This document shows positions 10,187-20,470 of a DNA stretch of 64,000 nucleotides, piece by piece. The stretch spans positions 416,499 to 480,498 of the forward strand of contig MNCI01017629.1 of NCBI GenBank assembly GCA_015680685.1, written 5' to 3'. Origin of the DNA: Gnetum montanum (taxonomy: Eukaryota > Streptophyta > Gnetopsida > Gnetales > Gnetaceae). The notes under the pieces were generated by a model that was not told where the DNA came from, made no database searches, and saw only the letters and a list, made by a program, of their open reading frames with translations. A program made the translations under genes and the position numbers. Each line of letters starts with the position of its first letter. Positions within the stretch are counted from its first letter, which is position 1.

Positions 10187-12634
10187 ATGTCTCTTTCAAA
10201 AGATAGTGATAACACAACATCTAGCGAGGAAATTCATTGGAGAACCAATGAAATTTATGATGAAGAAGAAGTTTGGAGTACTCAATCTTATGTAGGAGTT
10301 TCATATGTTCATAGACATCCCAATGATACTCAAGGATTTTTTTCATCCAACTTAGACACCTCTAGTGAAGATGGGACATCCCCTAGAATGAGGGGGCCCG
10401 TAAGGCCTAGGAACTTCTCAATGGGTAGCAAGAGTACATCAAGGGATGATTGGGAGACTTACAAAAGTCATGATGAGTCTTCCGGTTCTTTCTCTTCCTT
10501 TGTTCTTTCAATGTCGGGTTGTGACATGGATGACTATTCCTTAAGGGGTTGGCATAGAAATAAAAATCAAACCCATGGGAAAAATGAGGAACGCCAACAA
10601 GAAAATAGAAAACATTGTTCCAACTCATGAACTCATAGCCTATTTAGCGGCAATGAACCCCTGTTGGTCCCTAAGAGCCTAATGCATATAACAGAGGCCA
10701 TTTAGATATTCTGCAGGCATCGCAAGGAAAGCCATCTACCTAGGCTTGATTTAAACAACTTTCCTAAGTCCTTAGGAGGCTATGATTCAGATCCACAACA
10801 TCATTTACAAGCCTTCTATGATGCCTGTGTATGGAACAACATTGAGAATGGGTGGCAAAGGCTTAAGCTCTTCCCTATGACACTTGTTGGCCAAGCTAAA
10901 GTGTGGTACAAGTCTTTATAATTGGATTTAATTTGATGTTGGCCTACAATGATAAACATCTTCAACGAAAGATATCAAACCTATGCAAGAGTGTCAACCT
11001 TAAGGAGACAAATCCAAGAGTGGAAACAAGGGCAACATGAACCCTTGGACATGGCCTTAGAAAGATATTACTCTTTGTTAAATAAATGCCTAGGCCATGG
11101 GTTCTTCAAGGAAAGGCTAATGTATCACATCATGGATGGGCTCTATAATGAAGCAAGGGAGACCCTAGGGATGTATGCCCCAGGTCAACTATATGAACTA
11201 GGAACCCATCAATTCCAAGAGATTATTAAGCAGTTAGTAAAAGAAGAAGAAGAAATAGCGAAACGGGAGAATGTTAAAAAATCTCAACAGGACCAAACTC
11301 TTGAAATAATAGAGGTCCATAATTATGAAGAGGAGAAATCAACTCACCTCGAGGAGGTGAAACTGTCCCTACCTTTACCAATATTAAAATTACTAGATGA
11401 AATTGAGGCAAAGATTAACAAGATAACAAAGTGGGCACATGAAAAATGTGAAGAATATGTAGACATTATTAGAAGGAGATCCATGTAAGATAAATTTAAC
11501 AACCAAAACAAATAGAGGATACCAAACCTAGAAACAAGAAAGAACACCATTTGGCAATAAGAAAGAAGGGCTGAAGAAAATGAGGATAGGGGCTCAACCG
11601 CAAATCATAAGTATCAATGCAATGTTTACTTATACGATCACCCAAAAGGCCAATGCCCAATCTTATAACATCTACATAAGCATTGGGGAAGAATGTTACA
11701 TCTAGATTTTAAACAGAAGTACATAGTTGGGTGCATCCCTGTCCCATAACTTTATGAACAATTCCACAACTCATCGTACTATCCATGGGAAAATTCTTAC
11801 CAACCTCAGTACTATGCTCAACCACAGTGGAAAAATCCCTAGTCGTGGGGGAGGCCATCACCAAACTAGCCACACCCTTTGTATCACTCAAAACTAAGTG
11901 CTTATTATGTTCAACACCCTGTTTCTCCAGCTGGTTCAACATCCTCTACTTCACCTTGTTGTTATCACTCTCATGAGTATCATCAACCCATGTCCTCTCC
12001 TACGAGATCACCACCTTATGTTCCTTACACTCCTTCTTACATCCTTCACCTCCTTCTACATCACCACTAGTTATACCAAAAGGTTTTGCACCATAACACC
12101 AACCAAAAAACATTACTTGTGTTGCTATTGTCAACAGCAGTGGGAGCCCTTCACAATGTTGGAAGCATCATTTATTTAGGCATGATCATAGAAAGAGACA
12201 TCATGGTTCTAAAACCATTGCATCCTCCAACTCAACACAAGCCCAATACCATGATGCACCTTCCTCTTCAAACTTAACACCTCCTATTACCTTATCTAGG
12301 CCACCAATTAATACTCCAACGATCATGTGGCCCAATGAATATAACAACATGAGGAGACATATCGATCCTTGCATATCGTCTTATGGTCATGGGTGCCATA
12401 GTGGATCAGCTTCTTATCACATGACCACATCTTAAAATCTACCCCACTATTCCTACTTTAATCAAGTGTGTGAACCCCAATTTGGGTATGTTCCTCCCAC
12501 TACACCAAAAGACACACAATGTTTTGGATATGACCAAACCCCAATATTTCCAACATGCATGGATCTTAACTTTCCATTTATTAATTCTCACCATGATCAA
12601 AGGTTTAGTCATGGGGGATACCCCCCATTCTAAC
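10187..12634 (+). pseudogene. Element A gag
   Basis: This is the best preserved gag of the group. The start at 10187 lies 115 bp after the PBS. It opens with an acidic, Ser-rich N-terminus (MSLSKDSDNTTSSEEIHW) ending at a stop at 10628. The capsid core follows: LPRLDLNNFPKSLGGYDSD (about 10735), FPMTLVGQAKVWYKSL (about 10870), and from 10949 an open segment with RYQTYARVSTLRRQI, WKQGQHEPLDMALERYY and MYHIMDGL. A Glu/Lys-rich linker, YQCN...DHPKGQCPIL (about 11610-11665) and a long Pro/Ser/Tyr-rich tail end near PPF-stop at 12634. At least four stops or frame changes occur. The family role is the structural capsid that packages element RNA. No protease follows, unlike D. Confidence 0.85.
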
Positions 12635-14015
12635 AAGTAGAATTAGCAAATGTTTCTCCTTTTCTTTGGTTTTACAATTTTTTTGTTTTCTAATTTCTTA
12701 TTTTCCAATTTGTCATTTTATCTTTTTGTGGGTAATCTCATCTGTGAATAAAATACTCATGTAACTAGTCAGTTGAGACATTGTTCTATGTTATTGAGTC
12801 ACAAGTGACTAATTATTTGGATAGTGAGCCCACAACATCCATCAACCCATTCTATTAATAAGAGGTTCTTTCTCTAGGTATGATGATATTCTTATTATCA
12901 TCAAAACTTAAAGTAACCTTGTACTTATTATGCCCACAGTGAAGAGTGATGGACTAAGAGAGAATGACAAGGGTGTGACATCAAGGAGAATTTTGGATTC
13001 TCTTTGGTGACATCTTTTTGTGCTATCATGTAGCTTGGTTGTACTAAGATCCTTGTAGATCTAATGAACAATGGGAGTAAGAGTTGTAATAAAGGAACTC
13101 AATACTATTCTGAGGGGTCCCACTAGAAAGACATGCATCTATACCTGAAGACTAGTGGCTTCTACGGATCACCTTTGGAAAAAATCCAAGTGCAAAAGAA
13201 GCCAGAAGAAGAAAAAGAAAAGAAAGAAGTGAAGTAGAAAAGAAAAGAATAAGAAAAAAGTGCCAAAAAAAATTTAAATCACTCCTCCATTATGCAAAAC
13301 ACCAAGTGATTGTACACCTTATTGTCATGATGCTCTTATGGTTGTCTATCATTGGGATAAAATAATGTAATGTCACTGATTAGAGGTATGGACTTGGATT
13401 TGATCTTGGATTGAAAGGCTAATGATACTTTAATCACACACAACACTTAGGATTCATTGTGCCCAGGGTAAGTTACCTCACGTTCTGATCTCTATAATCC
13501 CTTCTACAATTCATCACATCTCATGATCCAGGTACTTCTAACTTGTGTCTTATGTGGCATAGAATTCATACCTCATAGTAGTGGTACTTAACATGTGTGT
13601 GTTTTTTTGCACAAGTGTAGGTTTCATTTAACCCTTCTAGTGCTTGTAGACATTTCAAGGTGTGGTTACGCAACAGCATTATAGGTTGGAACCTACTTTG
13701 GTGAGGATCCACTTATGTGACTTTTGTCATTTGTACTTGTTGCGCACCACCACATCATTTTATACCCTCTGAGTATTCCATTGCCAAATCCATTCTTTCC
13801 TTTGTCATCATTTTAACTGAATTTTTCTTATAACCACTACATGTCCTTTTTCCTCATTTTTTTCCAAAGAACTTCATTGTGTAACTCCACTTCATTACAC
13901 TTTCAGTGCCTTAGTTCCCACTTGCCATTACCTTAGACCTTTCGAATCAACCTCAAATCCTTCAATTTTGGCCTTAAAACTTGAACAATCATTAATTCTA
14001 CTAAATACCCTATCT
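12635..14015 (+). other. Element A spacer between gag and ORF2, left part
   Basis: Non-coding, AT-rich. It shares blocks with the spacers of B and F, and more weakly with post-pol regions of C and D. In A, B and F gag runs directly into sequence that in C and D follows integrase, which is what a deletion of pro-pol would leave. Confidence 0.6.
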
Positions 14016-14021
14016 TGGTTG

Positions 14022-14106
14022 GGATGTGATATTGGGTACCTGGTGTTGAGTCCAATGCGATATCGGTTACGTGTTATTGTGTGCGTGATATCGCGTCTAT
14101 AAAAAG
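14022..14106 (+). promoter_or_regulatory. U3-like GATATC cassette with TATA box upstream of ORF2
   Basis: Within the internal region, 520 bp before the ORF2 start, are GTGATATTGGGTACC, GCGATATCGG and GTGATATCGCG, followed directly by CTATAAAAAG (14097-14106). This is the same arrangement (GATATC-type repeats, then TATA) as in the U3 of the A, B and F LTRs. It retains several CpGs. It could be an internal promoter for ORF2 or a captured U3 fragment. The sequence does not decide which. Confidence 0.5.
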
Positions 14107-14616
14107 TATATACAGGGGATCCCTGTGTACTACTCATGTCATTTTCAATAGTTGATGTAAGGAAAGTTGTTAAAATTTTCTTCCATGATTTTAGAGCTTT
14201 GTGAGTTTAAATTCAACTTTAAATATTTTGCTCTTCAACACTTCAATTTCTTTTCCAATTGAACCTAATTAAACTTAGAGTGTTTAATTAGTCGTGAGGG
14301 AGGGGTATTGTAGAACTTACACATAATTTTTTTGAAATTTGCTATCACTTGAAGGATATCATAAGGGTAAGTACTATAAAAAATTCATGCCAAACTAATT
14401 TTCTCCCTTCACCCAAGTCATCTAAGTTATTATATGTATCATCTAAATATATCAGGTTTGAAATTAAAATTTTAGGGCAACTTCCTTAAAAAATCTCTAA
14501 CTCTAGAATTACACTAAGAAAAGAATTAAACATTTATTAAAGGCAATGAGTAAGATATAAGATAACTGAATTTCTTTAAATAATATTACTAACAATTGGT
14601 CCTTATGTGATTTTAG

Positions 14617-17415
14617 ATGGCCCCTAAAAGAGGACAGTAGGGAGGACCTTCTCAAGGTGCAACTAAATGTCCAAGAAGAGGAAGAGGCCAAGGACCTCAT
14701 GCAGAACATGTAGAGTAGGAGGCATAATCATTCAGCCTCCATTAGGAAACTCCTGTCACTACACAATTTGGCCAAGAAAAAGGTGGAGAGGTCAGGGTGC
14801 TAGAACAAGAACAACACCTCACATTATCCCTAGAATGTGTTCAAGCCATTCAGGAAAGGTCCACATCCTCTGCTGTGATTGCGGAACTTAATTTTGGGCC
14901 TTTTATTGAATTCGCCCCTAAACCAATCAAGGATCTACTTAAGGGATATTTACTATGACCTATCCTCTCAGAGAGTGAAGAATGGTATTTGGGTAAAACA
15001 TATCAATTTTGGCACAATAAAGAAGAGGGACCACTATTGATATTGGTGGGATTTCAATAGATTTCTCCACAAAGTCCATTGCAGAAGTTTTGAATCTTCC
15101 AAATAGAGGGCCCAAAGTTGCTCACTTGTTCACTCGCTCTGATGTAGATGCAAGAAAATTATGATTAAAAAGGGTGTATGAAAAATAATATAAGACATAT
15201 GGAGAATTAACCCTTGAAGAAAGAATTTACTTTAAAATTGGCACCTATCATATTTTCCCAATAAAGGGGTTAAATATAATTTCTACCTATGCAACAAGAG
15301 GAAGTGCAATTTTGATGGGCAAGGTTAATGCCAATTTTCCCCATCTATATTTAATAGAAATATTAAGGTGGTTTGAAGAATGGAAGATAGGAAAGTTCAC
15401 ACTGCCCTTTCTGTGTCTAATCAAGAAGCTGTGCTGATGTGCTAGAATTTTGGGGGTAAACCAATGACATCCTCAGAAAATCTCAAAATGCTTCATATGC
15501 TGAATTACTCAAGCCACCAACACCAAGAAAAGATGTTGGTGAGACGTTGGAGCCTGAACAAGAATAGATTGTTCAACCCACTACATCTCAAATGGCAGGG
15601 CCTAGCTAACTTCCAAACACAAGGCTTAGCCAATAATAAGAAGCAGGGCCTAGCATGTAGTCCACAAGCTAGCAAGACTAGCAACCATTGCTATCGCTGC
15701 AAGATTATTGACTGTCGATGAGCCATCTTAGGACCATCACAGAGATGGTCAGTTGGGAAAGAAGAGACAAGGACAATCCCTTTAAAGTAATTGATGATGC
15801 TATACAACCCACCATATTAATTGATCCTACAAAGGGTGAAGTCTTAATCCAAATAGGAGGAGGGGAATCACATTGGTCACAACAGATCTCTAGAAATGTT
15901 GCATCATTCCAAGTATAATTAGAAATTAGTGAAGGTGCCAGAGTGGTGGTCATGTAACACTAGGATGTAGCTAGAACAATAGAGGTGGTCACAGACCACA
16001 TCAAAGAATCCTTCAACGTTCCTATTGTGCCACTGATAGATTTCACAGGAGCACATGATGCCCAAGTTCTGGCTGGTACCTCAGTGACTCCTGCAAAACG
16101 TGAGGATGCTTTGGATTGCTTGCTAAGAATAGGGCAAGTTATGAAATCCTTGTTTGACATCCCCCAAGATGTCAAAGTGGCACAATCAGACCTTATTTCC
16201 ACTAAAGGGAAGCTGATCATGGTTGAGGTTAGGGCTGAACTTGCAGAAGATGAATTGTAGAGACTCTAAGAAAAGTTTGTCGCCTTACAAGATGAATGGA
16301 GGGATCCATCCCAACTTGTTGCAGCTGATTAGTTAGAATCCTTTAGGATAGAACAATTGAATGAATTGTTAATGGAGAATAAAAGGGTGGTGATGGAAAA
16401 AGAGAAGGTTGATTAGGATGCTTTAAAAGAAGAAGCTCAGACGTATGCACATGTTAAAGCTCTCAAGGCCTTACAAGAAGAGAATAAACTACTTTCTACC
16501 CAAAATCTTTGGTTGACGACAGTTGAAAACTACTTTCTCAAAGAAAGTTTTCAACAAATGTAAACAAAATTAATAAGAGTCAACCAAGATATAAGTCTCT
16601 TAGCTAGAGAAAATAGAACCTTCTTAATGGAGGAGATAGGTGCCATTCAATAGAAGACAACCATTGAAATAAGTGCATGAAAAAATGAGGCTAAGAAGCA
16701 TGAAAGATTAAAGGAGCACTTTCATGACTAGCTGGGCATGTACAAGGAAATCATAGAGAAGGAACTCTGAATGGCCAAGGCACATATCAACTTCCTTAGT
16801 GCTCAAAACACTAACTAGTGGGCCATTCTAGATACTTATGCCCTTTCCCATTAGGTAGACTTAAAAAGCCAAGACCTATAGATCCAAGATGTCAAAGAAT
16901 ACATGGAGTTGGAAAATCTACAATATGAAAACTTGGCCATGTTAATAGCAAGGCACTCGAGAACTAAGCTTGAGAAGTAGGTAGTTGCCACCTATGCTAA
17001 ATATGAGACAGCTTTTGTAGAACATAAGAAGAAATTACAAAGATTAGAGGTGGAAAAATATGAATTGGAGGTGGTAAAGGCTAGCTACCAAGATAAAAAA
17101 GATGTAGCAATAGATTTGGCTTGATGGCTTATAGATTACTAGGAACTCAAACACAAAGCTAGAGCCTATGAGGAGGAATGATGGCTATTTGTGGCATGGT
17201 ATGTCAAGGCCGATCAAATGTTCTCGCAATTACCATGTTTGTGGGAAGTGCTGGCTCTGTTAAACATTTGAATATTAGCATGGATGGCTCATGATCTAGA
17301 AATAGAAGAGGAAAAAATTTAGGTGCTTCTTCAAAGGTACCCATTTCAGAGGCCTGGAGTGTAGGACAAAGGAAAGGTGCCCATGGAGGAGCCACCACCA
17401 CCAAGAACCACATGA
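14617..17415 (+). pseudogene. Element A ORF2: unknown protein with conserved domain and coiled coils
   Basis: About 930 codons with many stops. The start is MAPKRGQ, matching F (52868) and B (5385). A basic, Gly/Gln-rich N-terminus is followed (about 14880-15430) by a conserved region. It includes ELNFGPFIEF, YLGKTYQFWHNKEE, SIDFSTKSIAEVLNLP, IYFKIGTYHIFPIKGL and LYLIEILRWFEEW. The 'hydrophobic-D-[FV]-S-x-x-x-I-x-x-[VL]-L' pattern resembles the plant transposon protein family (PF20167), but I rate that only moderate. From about 16260 the translation is Glu/Lys/Leu-rich with heptad-like spacing (LKALQEENKLLSTQNL), suggesting long coiled coils. The C-terminus (DKGKVPMEEPPP) is shared with B and F. 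D keeps the start. No enzymatic motif is visible and I do not assign a function. Confidence 0.65.
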
Positions 17416-17603
17416 GTTCTACAAGTTTTATATTTTGTATTTTGTATTGGTGTCCAAATTTTGTTTTGTTTTGTCTAACACTATGGCATGAAATAGTCCA
17501 TGGTCAATCAATAATTCCATACCTATCCATTGTTTGTAATTAAATGAACTTGTTCCTCATTTTTTTTGATTCGAGGACAAGGTTTTATTTAGTCATGGGG
17601 GTA
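17416..17603 (+). other. Element A 3' untranslated end with polypurine-like tract
   Basis: Non-coding tail of the element, ending gattcgaggacaaggtttta and then tcatgggggta (17593-17603) immediately before the LTR. The same terminal motif precedes the 3' LTR of C, and in decayed form those of B and F. Its position fits a plus-strand primer site. Confidence 0.6.
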
Positions 17604-18460
17604 TGATGAATCGTGATTTGGTAGGCCCCGATATTAGGTACTCAATATCATAGCTTGGATACAATATCATATACATGATATTGTGATTCCTATGTTAGCC
17701 TATAAATATAGCACTCAGGCGCACAATGAGACCATTAGTTAGTACTTATATCATTAGAAAGTTAGAAGTTCTTTTCTTTTGATAGTTTAGCTTTCAGTCA
17801 TTCTTAGTGCATGCCTATGGTGTGATGCTTGTAATTGTATGGAACCTTTGTTCAAGTGTGATGTACTTGGACACACACATGATCAGCAATAGATATAAAG
17901 ATTACTCCATCATTGTAGCATTGACTCAGATTTTAATTATTTTAGTTGTTTTAATTATTGATTATTTATTCGTAGGTAATATTTCTTTTATCATAATTTA
18001 CTATTTTTGTTATTAATGCAGAATGAGTACACCTTAATCATGAACATTTAAGTGTAAATACATTATAACCTAGTATCATATTAAGTAGTGCTTTGAGTGA
18101 TGTGCGCTTGGTAATCCCAGAAGTAGTGCATGAAGTCCAAGATGTGTATGGATGATTAGGGACAAATGCTCATTGCACATAGGATAGTTTAGATCTTATT
18201 TCCTCATGCCCATTAGCTTAATTAAGTTATCTTTTATTTTACTTAGGAGTAGCATAGTAGTAGGGATCACATCGTACACCTCACTCTGGACTAAACCATA
18301 TGTGACAAAGCAAATACTAGTCCAAGTGGGAAGATAGTGAACTATGATCAATTTATAACCATCTAGGTGCCACAACTAGTCCATTTGTGGAGTTCAACCA
18401 GATCACATGTACATGCTCATATTCATATGGTTGAGCATAGGGGTACCTCATAGCTCATCA
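17604..18460 (+). repeat. Element A 3' LTR (857 bp)
   Basis: Starts TGATGAATCGTG and ends GCTCATCA. U3 has GATATT/AATATCAT units (about 17634-17688). The TATA box is at 17701-17708. Confidence 0.88.
17699..17708 (+). promoter_or_regulatory. TATA box of A 3' LTR
   Basis: CCTATAAATA lies about 95 bp into the LTR after the GATATC-type repeats, at the position conserved in the family. Confidence 0.7.
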
Positions 18461-18654
18461 TTTTTAATTTTATCAATCACATAATTTCACAAAATAGCAA
18501 GATTGTCCTCAAAAGAAAAAGGTATTTCTAAAATTTTGAAGATAGATTTGTTTTTCAAGATTTTTTAAAGCTTGAGAGTAACCCACTCATTAATATTACC
18601 ATTACAAAAAATAATTATACATAACAAAATAATATATGTAAGATGAACCTAAGA

Positions 18655-18720
18655 TATATCTTAGTTGGTTTGCTTAGATGATTCACACCGAAAGATGCTA
18701 GGTTCAAAACCTAGCACTTG
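18655..18720 (+). repeat. tRNA-derived SINE-like head
   Basis: A-box-like TATCTTAGTTGG (18657-18668) and B-box-like GGTTCAAAACC (18701-18711) are 44 bp apart start to start, as in tRNA-derived pol III promoters. No acceptor stem closes, so it is not a tRNA gene. The element ends were not determined. Confidence 0.5.
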
Positions 18721-19079
18721 CACCCTCTAGGTTCAAAGCCCAATAGTTCACCCCATCTACCAGCTTGTAGGCATTGTTCAAAGTAGATAACATATAATCA
18801 AATTTTTCTCAGGGGGAAACTATTATAGAATTGTACTAGTAAGCATCACATATCATCATCCTTAAGTCCCAAATCACCAAGAACAAAGGGTAGGCTCAAA
18901 ATAAACTACAATTGAATAATAAAAAAATGTGTGAGCATAACAAGAATAGATGGTACATGTTTGAATAAGGTTAGAAGCATAGTGAGTATAACTTAGATGA
19001 ATACATAAGTAATAGGACCATGAAATATACACAATTGCATAGAGAGCACAAATATACACATACATAATAAGAAGCCTTA

Positions 19080-19260
19080 AGACAATTAAGATATGTCTCT
19101 ATACTATATGCATCTTACCCTAATGCACTTCTTAAAAGAGTATGTGAGGTGCTTGTGCCTAAAGCTAAAGCTCAAGATACCTACATATCCTTGTGATGTA
19201 ATACATAAATAATCACACTTATTTAGTTCTAAAGAGAAGCAAGATGATGGCTAAGTTAGC
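19080..19260 (+). repeat. Dispersed repeat, second copy at 37190-37350
   Basis: Shares an ordered series of words with 37190-37350: tatactacatgcatct, ccctaat, cttct..agagta, gtgct, gatgta.ta, tagttct, gatgatgg/gatg. Both copies are on the same strand. I put similarity roughly at two thirds by eye. The family is not recognised. Confidence 0.5.
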
Positions 19261-20011
19261 ATGGAACTCAAATGGACTTTCATGCTCCTTCAATCCTCAT
19301 TCCAGAGGAAAGAAGTCTTTGAATCATCAACAAGGCATACTTTCTTACACTCTCCATTGCTTGAAAGAAGTAATGTTTTGGGAGATTAAGTAATTGTCAA
19401 GTCATAAACCACAAGTTGTATACTCTAACCAACTAAGCAACTAATAACTTGAAACTAAGTATATGAGCCTTTATGATATATAACCACCATAATGCCTTCA
19501 TAGAAATTAAATAGAAGGTAAATTTGTTAATTTAACATATCACATAGAATTGAACTATGTTTTAACTAGGTAAGTAATACCTCATTAACCCAATATTCTA
19601 ATACTTACATCTTAAAAATTTTATCTTCTTAATAAATTTGGAATGATATCTTCAAGACTTTGAGTGTTATTTACTTGTACATATTTATACATGGATATCC
19701 ATGAACTCCTTGCATACGTACCCTTTGCTTATGGGTTAGAATTTTTAAGTTCCTTAGGCTTTCATATCCTGAATACTATCACTAAGATCTTTTTCTTAGT
19801 AGGTAATATTGTTCAACATTAGCGTATAGATTTAAGGTTCAAGTCTAAGTATTTTACATAGTAGGAGCAATTAACTGATTGTATATTTGGAGGTTTAGTT
19901 CACAATAAGTTACAACCCCAATCCCCACAACTCTTAAATGTTGATTGTAAAGTATTTTTTTCCTATATCTACAAATTAACAAAATTTCATGTTGGCTGTC
20001 TAACTTATTGG

Positions 20012-20145
20012 TACAATGAGGTGTTACCCTAGTGGTAAGACTCTTAATTTAGAATCTCCAAGTTATGTATTTAATTCTAGTGGATAATGTTAAGTTATAA
20101 AATTCTATTTTGAATATAAATCTTAGGGGTGAATATTATTAAAAA
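20012..20145 (+). repeat. tRNA-derived SINE, copy 1
   Basis: The A-box TACCCTAGTGG (20025-20035) is followed by gtaagactcttaattt and a decayed B-box near 20066-20078. The homology to the unit at 44830-44975 (reverse) continues well past the tRNA part (taatg.ttaagttataaaattc, then aaatcttaggg). That makes this a dispersed SINE family and not a chance match. Confidence 0.65.
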
Positions 20146-20214
20146 ATAATTTTTAGCTTCCAACACCTCCTCTTAAATAATATTGTTGATAAGATATTGT
20201 TCTATACAGGGATA

Positions 20215-20280
20215 TTCACTTAGAGTGTTGGTAAGGGGCCTGTTTCTCAAATCATAAGACCTAGATTTAACCCTTAACAC
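20215..20280 (+). repeat. tRNA-like SINE head, decayed
   Basis: ACTTAGAGTGTTGGTAAGG (A-box-like) and agatttaaccc at 20263-20273 (B-box-like, spacing typical). Its position right after copy 1 suggests SINE insertions clustered here. Low information, so low confidence. Confidence 0.35.
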
Positions 20281-20399
20281 AACCACTCTAAAGAGGTTAA
20301 AATTTTGCTCATTCACTGATCCTCCTAGGACCCCACCTTGATGGGATGAGCATGCCTTAATGGGATGAGCATTAAGCCTCTAGGTAATGATTCTATCCT

Positions 20400-20470
20400 A
20401 GGAATTGTTCTATTGGTTAGACCATGCAACTTGTGGTTTGCAAGCCACAAGTTCAATTCCAATAGATATG
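20400..20470 (+). repeat. tRNA-like SINE head with good B-box
   Basis: TGTTCTATTGGTTAGACC resembles a D-arm/A-box. AAGTTCAATTCCAA (20449-20462) is a near-consensus B-box. A 7-bp stem CTTGTGG/CCACAAG lies between. The acceptor stem does not pair, so a functional tRNA gene is not supported. Confidence 0.5.

Larger units (their letters stand above)
3831..18460 (+). mobile_element. Element A: pol-less Ty3/gypsy retrotransposon (gag + ORF2), interrupted by B
   Basis: Visible parts are pieces of the 5' LTR (3831-3879 and 9545-10052), PBS (10054-10072), gag (10187-12634), a long spacer, ORF2 (14617-17415), the pre-LTR tract, and a complete 3' LTR (17604-18460). The internal part is 7551 bp and contains no protease, RT, RNase H or integrase motif in any frame. 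The start of the 5' LTR lies upstream of C, outside the window. The right flank is TTTTT (18461-18465); its partner is not visible. Two later insertions, C and B, sit only 45 bp apart in A's 5' LTR, so A is the oldest member of this pile. Confidence 0.85.

Noticed and set aside
17807-18016. Small hydrophobic ORF in the A 3' LTR
   Set aside because: It lies wholly inside the R/U5 region of an LTR and is not open in the sister LTRs of B and F.
20400-20470. Functional tRNA gene
   Set aside because: The B-box is good, but the acceptor and T stems do not pair and there is no terminator-bounded cloverleaf.
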